Positions 54,101 to 64,000 of a stretch of 64,000 nucleotides of DNA are shown here, piece by piece. The DNA lies in the NCBI RefSeq assembly GCF_000002595.2, contig NC_057019.1, forward strand, positions 3,534,368-3,598,367. Direction: 5' to 3'. A program made the translations under genes and the position numbers. The notes under the pieces are model-generated. The model was not told the DNA's origin. It did no database searches and was given only the letters and a program-made list of their open reading frames with translations. Every line of letters starts with the position of its first letter. Position 1 is the first letter of the stretch. The stretch is from Chlamydomonas reinhardtii (Eukaryota; Chlorophyta; Chlorophyceae; Chlamydomonadales; Chlamydomonadaceae).

Positions 54101-57100
54101 GCTTTCCCTGCAACCAGCTGGTCAAGTGGGTGCTGGCCACACCCGTGCAGTTCGTGGTGGGCTGGAGGTTTCACAGGGGCGCGTTCAAGGTGAGGATGTG
54201 CTGACAGAAGCAGCGTGGCGACGGATTTGAAGGCAATGCATTACAGGACACATAGCAGCCGGGCTGGCTCTACGACAAGAGTTAGGCACCGTTCGGCGCC
54301 CTAGTGTGTTTGGTGTGATGAGCTCTGCGACCTGGCGCAGGACTGTCCACACCAGCCCTTTGCCCTTGGCCCGCATCGCCCGGTTGGCCCTGTGTGCCTC
54401 ATCCTACCCCGCCTCACCCCTGTGTGTTCGCCGCTGCGTGCTGTAGGCTCTGCGGCGCGGCACCGCCAACATGGACGTGCTGGTGAGCCTGGGCACCAAC
54501 GCCTCCTACATCTACTCCGTCATCAGCATCATGTTCCACCACATGAACAGGTGGGTAGCGGGGGGTGCTTTTAGAATCCAGCCCAAAATAAAATAACGAA
54601 CTCAATGCAAAATGCGGATGGGCGGGTAGCTGGGAGCAGGGGGATGGGGCCCGGGCGTGGTGCCCGCGGGCATGTTTGGTCTACCGGGGGGCGGGGCGGG
54701 TGGGGGCGGGGGTCTGGGTCGGTGGGGCTGAGGGCGGGGCGGTTGCTATGCTTGGCATGCACAGCTGGATGGGAAGATCGGCTGGCGGGCTACGGCAAGC
54801 AAGTGTTGCTGCAACACAGCTCTGACCTCCTTAAATCGTTGCTTTCCTCCACCCATGCAACCGTCACGGCTTCCTAACTCCTGTCTCGCCTCTCCCATCC
54901 CCATCGCTTTCCTCCTCGCGCTCAGGCACAAGCTGTCCAGCGAGTACGTTCCCACGGACTTCTTCGAGACGTCGGCCATGCTCATCACCTTCATCCTGTT
55001 GGGCAAGTACCTGGAGGCGGCAGCCAAGGTACGGGGGGAGTGGAGGGAGGGGGGCCAAGAGAAGCAAACCTTGCAAGAAGTGCGGGAAGGGGGAGGGTAC
55101 AGGCAGAAGACAGGGGGCGTGAGGCTGGGAAGAGGCGCTTGGAGGGGAATCAGGAGGGCTGTGTAGGCGTGTAGGCGGGACGTGCATACAGAGTGACAAG
55201 GTGCTGGTGTTCCCGGCGGCTTGAACGCCGAACGCTGCTGCACTTCGCCTGCGCCATGCGTCCTGGCACCACCCAGCTTAAAATCTTGCCGGCCCTCTCA
55301 CGAGCAAATCCGGGCCCCCGTGCCTTGAATGCCCTCCTGTGACTTGTTATTCTGCTTCACCTCCTTACCTATGCGCCCCACTGTCACCCACGTCTCCCGC
55401 CACCCCTCCGCTGCCAGGGCCGCACCTCCGCCGCGCTGGCCGCCCTAGCCGCCCTAGCGCCCGACAGCGCCACCCTGGTGACCCTGGACCCGGAGACTGG
55501 CGGTGTGGTGGACAGTTGCGAGGTCGCGTCGGCGCTCATTCACAGAGGCGACGTACTGAGGGTGCGTGGGGCGCTTCCCCGTGGAGGCGTTGGGATGCGG
55601 AGCAGTCGAGGGAGGGCAAGGGTGGAGGAGGTCGGCCCGTGAGGGCGGAGGGCAGACGACGGACACCCCAGGCGACGTTGCTCCCAGATGCATCCTTACC
55701 CGCCCGCGCGTGACTTGGCCCTCTCCGCGACGACGGCGGACACGCCAGGTGGCGCACTTGTACCTCCCAGACACGCACACACACACATATACACGCGCCC
55801 CTTCCTTGTGCTCTTTAACACACGTCCCTTCGTCCCCTCTTCCCCCTGTGCAGGTGCTGCCGGGAGCCAAGGTTCCCACCGATGGCGTCATTGTGGACGG
55901 GCAGTCCTATGTAAACGAGGCCATGGTAACGGGCGAGTCCGTGCCCAAGTGGAAGCGGCCAGGCGACGTGGTGATTGGCGGCACCATCAACACATCCAAC
56001 CCGCTGCTGGTGAGTGAGCAAGTCCGTGACGCAGGGAGCTGGGGGCGCTGGTGGCTTGCGGGCTGTGTGGCTGGTGCGGGCTGTGCGGCTGGTGCGGATC
56101 AGGAAGCCACTTGGGCGCCTGGATGCATAATCGTGCGGGCCCGTTCGCCAGGCGTCGCACAACGTCGCGCTTGGTTGCTGCCGGGTTGCAAGCTCCGCTT
56201 TAAGTGTTCTGTTGTCCCTGCCTGTGGCCTGTGCCTGCGCCGTGTGGCTCCAGGTCCGCGCCACGCGTGTGGGCAGCGAGACGGTGCTGAGCCAGATTGT
56301 GCGGCTGGTGGAGCACGCCCAGATGAGCAAGGCGCCCGTGCAGGTGAGCAGGCGGGCGGGGCAGGCGTAGCAGGCGGTGGCGTGCTACTTCTTGGTGTGC
56401 GGGGCACATTAACCTGTCGTGCGGGTGGCGTTGGGACAGGGAGTCATAGCAAGCAAGTCCATGGCAGGAAAGAGAGGCCAGCCAAATCCTATCTTCAGAA
56501 CCTGACCACACCGCACCAGACCATACCAAACGGCACACCGCACATCACACCCGCGCGCAACTACCTACCAACCAACCCACCCATCCGTCATACCGTGCCG
56601 TAATCAGGCGTTTGCTGACCGCGTGGCTTCCATCTTCGTGCCGGTGGTCATCGTCATCTCGCTGCTGACGTTGCTGTGCTGGTTCATCGCCGGCAACGCC
56701 AACGCCTTCCCAGCCGACTGGTTGCCCGAGGGCCACTCGCCCTTCCTGTTCGCGCTGCTGTTCGCCATCGCGGTGCTGGTCATCGCCTGCCCCTGCGCGC
56801 TGGGGCTGGCCACGCCCACGGCGGTGATGGTGGGCACGGGCGTGGCGGCGCAGATGGGCATCCTGATCAAGGGCGCGGACGCACTGGAGGTGAGGCAGGG
56901 GAGGAGGGAGAGAGAAAGGGAGAGGAAAGGAGAGAGGAGAGGGAGGGAGAGGGCGGGACAGCAGAATGGCTGGGAACAGCGGCTGCTGGGCGACGCAATG
57001 GGAGCGCAAGCAGATAGGTCGGGGCTTCCCCGTGCGGTACCTCTTGCGGACTCACTCAACCTTCCGTGTTCGTTCCAGCTTCACCCAACGCCACGTGCGG

Positions 57101-59612
57101 TCCGTCTGCTTGTCTGACGCACATCTTTCATGTCCTGCCCTTCCCACTCCCGCATCGCGTAGGCCGCCAGCAAGGTAGATGTGGTGGTGTTTGACAAGAC
57201 CGGCACGCTCACACGCGGCCGCCCCACCGTCACCGACTGGCGGCTCATGGACCCGCTGCCGCTCAGCAGCTCGGCGGGAGGCGGCGCGCCTGCAACTGCC
57301 CCCGCCGCCCTGTCCGCGTCGGCAGGTGGCGGCGCGGGGGCCGGTGTTGACCTGGCTACGCTGTGCCGGTGTGTGGGCGCGGCGGAGAGCTCCTCGGAGC
57401 ACCCCCTGGCCCGAGCCATCCTGGACTTCTGCACGTGAGTGCGGGGAGGTGGCACGATGTTGTCCTGCCCTGCTGACCTGCCTGCCTCTGAGGGGTTGGT
57501 TGACGCGGGGAGTAAGTATCCGCTTCGCGTGGCCTCCTTCTCACTTCGCCTGTACTGCTTCTATAGCCTCTGTTGGTCCCAAGGATGCTTCATAGTCATG
57601 ACGTCTGCAATGACTTCCTGCACACACATTCACCCCAACACACAGGCTGCAGCTGGTGATGCTGCAACACGGCGCGACCACCGCCGACACCGCCGCCGCC
57701 TCGCAACAGCAGCGCCGCTCCTCCCTTGGCACCGGTGGCAAGGACCCGAAGGAAGGCAGCCGCGGCGGCGCCGCCTACCTGACCAACGGCAACGGCGCGA
57801 ACGGTCTCAACGGTAACGGCTCCAATGGCTCCAACCATGCCGAACTGGAGGCATTGCTGCCCAAGGCGAGCGATGTGGTGATGGCCCCGGGAGTGGGCAT
57901 CACCTGCACCGTCAGGGGCGACCAGCTTGCATCGTTGGCGGCAGCCGCCGCCGCCGCCGCCGCCTCGGCCACCTCGTCATCGGGCGGCGCCGGTGCGCGC
58001 TCACCGCGCGCCTCTGCAGCTGCCGCCGCCTCCGCTGGAGGCGCTGGCGCCAAGTCCGGAGGAGGTGGAGCCGGACAAGGCCCGGTGCGTGTGGCGGTTG
58101 GCAACCGGCTGCTGATGCAGCAGGAGGGCGTGGCGGTGCCGGAGGAGGCCGAGGCTTACGTGGCCCCCATGGAGAGCAGCGGCCACACGTGTGTGCACGT
58201 GGCGCTCAACGGCCGGCTGGTGGGCATACTGGCCGTTGCCGACCCGCTCAAGCCCGAGGCGCCGGGCGTGGTGGCGGCGCTGCGGTCGCGCAAAGTGGAG
58301 GTGCGTCGAGGGGTGACCGGAACAATTGTTGTCCGGCTGTGGTTGTGGCTGTTGCCTTGCTGGGTTGGGGCAGCGAGGCGGCGGCTTTGCGGCTTGACGC
58401 CTCATGTCTTTACCCTGCGCCGTGACGGCTCCGTGACGGCTTGACGCCCCCTTGACGCCTCCATGCGCTTCGCCGCGTGATGTTCTCAGGTGGTGATGCT
58501 CACGGGCGACAACTGGCGCACTGCTCGTGCGCTGGCGGCTCAGCTGGGTATTGAGACCGTGTTTGCAGAGACGCTGCCCAAGACCAAGGCACAAAAGGTG
58601 CGGAGCTGTAGGTTCCGCGGTGGATGTTTTACCACGCCGAAGGGCACGGGTACTTCCTTAATTACTAGTTGCTTCCTAATACGATGCCGTACGGATCTCT
58701 TGCAAGTGTTCATTGATAGCTGCAAGCCAACGCTGCTCCGCTTGATCATCTCCAAACTTAACACGCGCACGCGCCACCCACGCAGGTCCGGGAGCTGCAG
58801 GGCGCGGGCAAGACGGTGGCCATGGTGGGCGACGGCGTAAACGACAGCCCGGCCCTGGCGGCAGCGGACGTGGGGGTGGCCATCGGCAGCGGCACCGACA
58901 TTGCCATCGAGGCCGCCGACTACGTGCTGATGCGGGATGACCTGGAGGTGAGAGGCGGGCAGGAAGGGGTTGTCCGGGCTCGAAGGAGACGGAGTCGGAA
59001 CGGGAGAAGGAGGAGAGAGAGCGGAGGCGGCGGAAGGCTGATGGTCGCCGCAGCGTGCAGCAGCCGGCGTGCGTGCGGCCTGCGAGTGGGCTGGCCTGCT
59101 CCACCTGAACCTCAACCTGCATTCCCGAGCAACCTGCCCCTGCACCCGCACCGCCTCGCCGCATTCTCCCTGTCCCACCTCCCACCTCCCTTCCTCCCCT
59201 GCATGCCCCCTCCCGCCAGGACGTGCTGGTGGCGATCGACGTGAGCCAGCGCACCTTCAACCGCATCCGCCTCAACTACCTGTGGGCCATGGGCTACAAC
59301 ACACTCATGATCCCAGTGGCTGCCGGCGTGTTCTACCCGGCCGTGCACATGCAGCTGCCGCCCTGGCTGGCGGGCCTGTGCATGGCCTTTTCCTCCGTCA
59401 GCGTGGTGGCGAGCAGCCTGCTGCTGCGGAGGTACCGCCGCCCGCCGCGCGTGATGCGGCGCGTGGTGACGCGCGGGGCGGAGGGTGGCGAGGGGGGCGA
59501 GCAGGAGGAGGAGGACAGCGGGCACGGGTATGGGCACGATGCGGGGCAGCGCTCCACGTTGCTGCCGAAGGCGGGCGGGAGCGGCGGCGGCGGCTTGCTG
59601 CGGTCCGCGTGA
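51188..59612 (+). CDS. Copper-transporting P1B-type ATPase (CCC2/RAN1/CTP1-like)
   Basis: Exons 51188-51343, 51460-51518, 52056-52110, 52307-52573, 52914-53130, 53438-53656, 54068-54189, 54447-54550, 54926-55028, 55418-55561, 55854-56009, 56254-56343, 56608-56889, 57163-57434, 57646-58300, 58490-58597, 58786-58947, 59220-59612; 1187 aa. Three N-terminal HMA folds: GMTCAAC (C60/C63), GMVCAAC (C139/C142), and a third reading GMSVSGD with no cysteines. Eight membrane helices; TGES actuator loop; CPC in helix 6 (625-627); DKTGT phosphorylation site (D669); [18 protein letters not shown]. The last helices carry NYLWAMGYN and [12 protein letters not shown], the Cu(I) signature. The N-domain has a long Asn/Gly/Ala-rich insert coded by exon 15. 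By family it pumps Cu(I) into the secretory lumen for enzymes such as multicopper oxidases. No plastid transit peptide is evident, which argues against PAA1/PAA2 types. Confidence 0.95.
52607..52650 (+). repeat. Candidate introner-like repeat, 5' part, in the copper ATPase gene
   Basis: AAGGATTGGTACAGAGAAGT followed by a GTAGCGAAGTAGACAGCGGG stretch closely matching the copy at 22289, then diverging. Lies near the 5' end of the intron 52574-52913. Confidence 0.65.
53717..53752 (+). repeat. Second intronic repeat type (CCAGCCCAAAA...CAATGCAA), copy 1
   Basis: GATTCCAGCCCAAAA, an A-run, then CGAACCCAATGCAA in the intron 53657-54067. A close relative lies in the intron 54551-54925 of the same gene. 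Confidence 0.55.
54009..54060 (+). repeat. Candidate introner-like repeat, 3' part, in the copper ATPase gene
   Basis: CTACGCCTTCACTTCTTAG then ATAATCATGATTGTA, matching the complement of the right end of the copy at 22289-22388. It ends a few bases before the CAG acceptor at 54067. Confidence 0.65.
54574..54612 (+). repeat. Second intronic repeat type, copy 2
   Basis: AATCCAGCCCAAAATAAAAT then AACGAACTCAATGCAAAAT, matching the copy at 53717-53752 in a different intron of the same gene. Confidence 0.55.
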
Positions 59613-60486
59613 GCGGTGGAGGGCGCCGGCGGTGATGCTGGTGGTGGCCTGGCGGGTGGTCGTTTCCAGTTCCTATGGAAGTACCGGTGAGGCTTATATG
59701 TGTGTTAGTAACGACGTGTTGCAGCTGGTTGCGCCCAGGGCAGGGGTTGCTGTTCGTGGACTTGCGCATCCGGGTTGTACGAACCGCAATCCATGTTTTT
59801 TTTTTGCGAGTAGGGTAGCGAGTCAGGTCACCAGCGAATGCAATACCGCTAGTCGATTACCCTAGCAAAGCAAGGTCAAGTGAGGAAACGGGTGCTAGTT
59901 GGGGCGCGCCGTGTGCCGTAGGGAGGCCAGTATGTACCGGCCTTACGTGTTGCCTGGAAAGGTAGAGGCTGGTGAGGAATGGTGTTGACTGGGCGCAAAG
60001 GCAAGGTTTGGTGGTGGTGTTCTTGGCGTGCCTACCAGCGTGGAGTAGGCTGGCCGGTCGGAAGGGTCTAGAGCAAAGCATGTGAATATGTGATCCTGGA
60101 TGCGGGCGAGATGTGACATACTGTGGGACACTGGGGCGAAGGGTCATTATTAACAACCTAAAGAATGTTGCAGAGGCTGGTGCTCCATACCGGAGGCGGG
60201 AATGGCAGTCGATGTCGACATGGCGGACAGCAGAGGAGGCACAGCCCTGACGAATCCATGAATGGACGTGCCTACCATGGCTCTATCACAAATAATTTGC
60301 TGTAAAGCACCATGTTCAGTTTGTTCCAGCCGTCCAGGCGCACCTGCCCAGTGCGTCAACCCGCGGTCGTACAGGTACGGCGCAGCATGCAGGGCACGCG
60401 CGGCCAACGTAATACGCAATCGTTTTAAGCTCATTACCGACTGAAGTTCTGACATTCTACACGCTCTGCACGCAAATACCTTCAGC
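59613..60486. other. 3' UTR of copper ATPase gene and upstream region of GST gene
   Basis: 874 bases with no recognised gene. TGTAA at 60301-60305 may be the ATPase poly(A) signal, which would give a ~690-base 3' UTR and leave ~180 bases for the GST promoter and leader. Confidence 0.45.
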
Positions 60487-62588
60487 ATGCCTCTCAAGCT
60501 GCACTACTTCGCAGGTAATGCGCGGCATATCTAAATTTATGCGGGGCAACAGGCGCAAACGTTGTTTCGCTATTTTGCACGCAGGCGCCGGCCGCGCCGA
60601 GGTGTCGCGCCTGCTCTTCACCATTGGCAACGTGCCGTTTGAGGTGAGCTCGCATGCAGAGTGCCCGCGATCTGGACTCTCGGGAAGGGTCAATGCGAAG
60701 CTTCCTAGCCTACTTCCGCTCCAAATCAGCTCTGCGCTATGCATGCTTCAGTGGTTAAGATATTGCAGCAGCATATGAACAGCTCGGCGGCAGGAGGCCC
60801 AGCCGCAGTGCTGTGGCCGACCCTCACGTGCGGCACCCTAACTTCGAGCCCTTACCCGCCTGACCGCGCCTCTGCTCCCTTCCCAGGATGTCACTTACAC
60901 ATACGCCACCTTTGCCGAGTTCAAGGCCAAGACACCCTTTGGCCAAGGTGCGGCGGCCGCGTGTGTTGGCCCTCTCGATCAACGCCGCAGCCCGGCGCTG
61001 CGCTTCTCATGCCTGCAGTGTTCCTGACGTTTGCGGACCCACGCCAACCCTATCCCCCGTGCAGTGCCTGTTCTGGAGTTTGAGGATGGGAGCATGCTGG
61101 CACAGAGCGGCGCCATTGGTGAGTGGCACCGGTGCTGAGCAACGCCCGCTTGCTTCACCCAGCCCTGCATACCCCGCCTCAACTCCGCGGCTCCGCCGCA
61201 GCCGTGACGCCACTACATTCCTGCCCCCGCCGTACGCCCTCGCCTCACGGCCTCCGCCTCACGCCTCCGCCTCACGCCCCCGCCTCCAGACCGCTATGTG
61301 GCCAAGCTGACGGGTCTGTACCCGGAGGACCCCAAGGACGCCGCGTTTGCGGACATGGTGGTCTTCCACGTGACCGACTTCATGGACGTGAGTCGGGGCC
61401 ATGTGCTAGACCCGTGTGTCAGAGAGTACCAGAGTACGAAAGCACCAGAGTACGAAAGAAAGCAGTTGGGCAGGACGACGTATGCTGCTCGTGGGACGTG
61501 GAGCAGGGAGAGCGGGGTCTCCAGGGAGGGCGCTGGCCTGCGCGTCACGACAGCACGTGAGGTCGTGTGTGGATTGCTCGACTGTGGCATAGCTGGGAAT
61601 AAGGGGATCTGCCCGTGCGGATCTTTCCAGCCTCTTCACCCCGCCCGTCAACTCCGCAAGCTCGCGGATGCATGCCACTCGCTCCCTTGTGCCGTCCACG
61701 TGCTGGTGCTCTGCCGATGCCCCATCCCCTCCCTACCCCCCTGCGCCCCCCAGTTGTTCATGCCCACCTGGACCATGCCCGCTGAGGAGAAGGTGAAGGC
61801 GCGTCAGGACATCCTGGCCGGCAAGGGCGGCGACAAACTGAAGCAGCTGGAGAAGATTATTGTAAGAGCTGCTGCGGCGGGACGGCGCGGGAGGGAGCGG
61901 AGCTGAGAGGGGGCAGACCGCGACACCGCAACGCACATGCGCCTCAGGGCCATGTCAGCTAAAAGCACGCTGTGGCTCCGTGTGGTGTGTCGCTTATGCA
62001 CGCCCCGATCCCCGCCCAACCCCTGCCCTGCCCCGGCTGCCCTGCCCCGCACCACAGGAGAAGGCCAATGCCGAGGGCGGCGGCTGGCTGGCGGGCGGCA
62101 AGCTTTCTTTCGCCGACGTGGTGGTGTTCACCTACCTCAGCGGCATCACCAGCCCCATCATGGAGGGTGGGTGGGGCCACTGCGGCAATGGGGCTGGGGC
62201 TGGGAGAGGGAGTTGAAGTGAGAGCCAGCAGCGTGTGCGCGCGTGCTGGAGGCCGTGGGGCGTCAGGCGCAGAGAAGCGGCGATGCGCCATGTGACCCCG
62301 TCCGGTCCGAAACTGGCGAGCGCGGCTGCTACGATGTTCCTTGCCAACATCGTGCCCTCGCGCAACCGCTATCACTTTCGGTCTGCCCCAAGCCCCCAAC
62401 CTGATGCCACCACCCTGCCAACATGCCGCCCTGCCTCCTGCCATCCACCAGGCATTCCCAAGGACCTGCTAAACTCCTACCCGGCAATCAAGGCCTTCCG
62501 CAACAAGATTGCGAATCTGCCCGCCGTCAAGGCCTACTACCAGGACAAGACGGAGGAGAGCCGTGCCTCGTACAAGCCTGACCCCTGA
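60487..62588 (+). CDS. Glutathione S-transferase, sigma-like
   Basis: Exons 60487-60514, 60585-60643, 60887-60947, 61065-61118, 61290-61387, 61754-61861, 62058-62166, 62452-62588; 217 aa, a normal GST length. The N-terminal thioredoxin fold starts MPLKLHYFAGAGRAEVSRLL with the catalytic Tyr of sigma/alpha/mu classes (Y7). VPVLEFEDGSMLAQSGAI gives the cis-Pro and the glutathione-binding Q-S pair. The C-terminal helical domain includes GWLAGGKLSFADVVVFTYLS with the conserved helix-6 Asp, and ends PAVKAYYQDKTEE. It should conjugate glutathione to electrophiles or act as a peroxidase or isomerase; the actual substrate is unknown. Confidence 0.95.
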
Positions 62589-63052
62589 GCCCGCCTTATA
62601 GGGGACGGGGAAGGCCCGCGGGCAGGTTGCGCTCTGGCGAGAGCCGTGGGGTTTTGAGGCGTGTTACTGGTGAAGTATTGCTGGCTGCATTGGGATGTTG
62701 GCACTGGGCCGCGGTTGCTGCGCCTTCGTGGATGGTACTGCGACGGGCACCTACGACGGGGCTGTTACTTCGTTACTTTGTCAAGCTTGCCGTTACATAG
62801 TTCAGATTGTGCATAAGTGATTGCAGATACTGTGGCATTACCGGTATAGTATTGTAGCAGAATAACCATAATTTGATGCCCTACGACGCGGAACTCGCAA
62901 GGGGTGTCTTGTTTTGCCGATGGGGTAAGCTGCGGGCACACAATACACACACGGTAAATACCCAACATTGAGCCAGCGCCGCTCGGCGTTTGCCTTGAAG
63001 TCGTTTGGTTTACAGTCTGAGCTTTACAGTGTTAACACAGCGACCCATAACC
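62589..63052. other. GST 3' UTR and upstream region of YchJ-like gene
   Basis: 464 bases, no recognised gene and no TGTAA seen. Confidence 0.45.
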
Positions 63053-63933
63053 ATGCAGTCCCTCCACGCGCGCTCGACGCGCACCTGTATCGCAACCCAG
63101 AACGCTGCCACGCGCCGAGCTGTCGTCGTTCAAGCATCTAAGGGCTTTGGAGCAGCGCAACCAAAGAAATTTGTGCAGCGCAAGGACGCTGCGACGCCCG
63201 ACCCTTGCCCATGCGAGAGCGGGAAGGCCTACAAGGTGTGATTTGTGCAGTTGATAACGCACATGTTCCACATGTAGCAACACGTAAACAACGCATAAAC
63301 ATCAATGAATCAAGCCCGAGTCGAAATTGAGTAAAGCCGCCGAAATGCATGTTCCGCTTGCACGCGTCCGAGCCTTTCCCGGCATTGGCAGCATGCGCAG
63401 TTATTTGTGCCTTCGTGAATGGGTTGGCAAATTTGATTGCTTCTCCCTCTCCCATTACCCAGGCACTGAGTTTGCACACACCCTACCTGTTCCGATGACT
63501 GCTTCGCAGAACTGCTGCGGGCCATACCACCGCAGCGAGGCGCTGGCCCCCACCCCTGAGGCCACGCTGCGTGCCCGCTTCGCCGCGTTCAAGTGAGGAG
63601 GGGTACGGTATGCCATGTGCCGGGGGGGGGGCGCGGTGCGTTGAAGCCTGGCTTTCCTCCTAACGCGGTGTTGGTATGTGAGGCAGCGGCCCTGGTCGCA
63701 CCTTGGCTCTTGAGGACGTGCTGCCCACCTCAGCAAGGCCCTGCATCGCCTTCTTCCACAGCCGCACGCTACTGGTGTAGATCTCCTCACGCCCCTGCCA
63801 CCAAGCACACACCCAGTTGCGGCCTGCTGACAACCCTTACGCTCGCCCGCCCCGCCTGCCCGCCCGCAGCAAGGCTGAGCCTGACTACATCCTCAACACC
63901 ACCCACCCCGACTACCACATACACCAGTACAAC
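63053..63933 (+). CDS. YchJ/SEC-C-motif protein, probably organelle-targeted (5' part)
   Basis: Exons 63053-63235, 63510-63592, 63870-63933, ending phase 0 at a GTGAGT donor with more exons beyond the window. Residues 1-~35 (MQSLHARSTRTCIATQNAAT...) are Arg/Ser/Ala-rich with almost no acidic residues, fitting a plastid or mitochondrial transit peptide. Then PDPCPCESGKAYKNCCGPYH is the SEC-C zinc motif (C-x-C ... CC), followed by EALAPTPEATLRARFAAF and DYILNTTHPDYH, matching the start of the bacterial YchJ (UPF0225) family. Function of the family is poorly known; SEC-C motifs bind zinc. The 3' part is cut off by the window edge. Confidence 0.88.
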
Positions 63934-64000
63934 GTGAGTGCAACTGGGGTGACTGGTAGGGCTCTGGAGAGCGTGTGGTTCAGGTGGTGGAGACATGCGT

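Overview
The window looks like nuclear DNA of a volvocine green alga close to Chlamydomonas. It is GC-rich, with many short exons, GTGAGT/GTGCGT donors and pyrimidine-CAG acceptors, long intronic (GT)n runs, Ala/Gly/Gln-rich linkers, and TGTAA motifs downstream of several stop codons. The species is not provable from sequence alone. All exon models here were built by hand: the frame closes across every proposed intron and the spliced product was matched to remembered protein families. Exon edges are therefore inferences, mostly strong ones.

Layout, left to right. 0.2-9.7 kb (+): a 24-exon WD40 protein whose middle part resembles the winged-helix and helical regions of NB-ARC/APAF1-type STAND proteins. 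9.7-12.9 kb: no recognisable host gene, a decayed Fanzor/TnpB-like copy (-) and a small repeat island. 12.9-15.6 kb (+): an RTRAF (hCLE/C14orf166) homologue. 16.7-17.6 kb (-): the C-terminal half of a Fanzor-like RNA-guided nuclease gene, cut off by a ~1.4 kb inverted duplication (17.6-20.7 kb) whose centre is a 75-bp satellite and a 100-N assembly gap. 20.3-24.2 kb (-): a KCTD-type BTB + SPRY protein; its 3' end is what was duplicated. 24.6-27.9 kb (+): a SPATA4-like CH-domain protein. 28.8-30.8 kb (+): a bZIP factor with a Yap/AP-1-like basic region. 32.7-37.3 kb (-): LSG1 ribosome-export GTPase. 37.7-40.0 kb (+): a C11orf65/MFI-like IQ-motif protein. 40.4-46.3 kb (+): a kelch-repeat/coiled-coil protein. 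47.2-50.4 kb (-): an SfsA-family PD-(D/E)XK protein with a long low-complexity N-terminus. 51.2-59.6 kb (+): a copper P1B-ATPase of the CCC2/RAN1/CTP type. 60.5-62.6 kb (+): a sigma-like glutathione S-transferase. 63.05 kb to the end (+): the 5' part of a YchJ/SEC-C protein.

Most genes are housekeeping or ciliary and show no operon-like logic. LSG1/MFI and SfsA/copper-ATPase are divergent pairs; bZIP/LSG1 and kelch/SfsA are convergent. The unusual part is 11.5-20.7 kb, with two Fanzor relics, satellite DNA and a palindromic segmental duplication. A family of short repeats found inside introns of three genes resembles introners.
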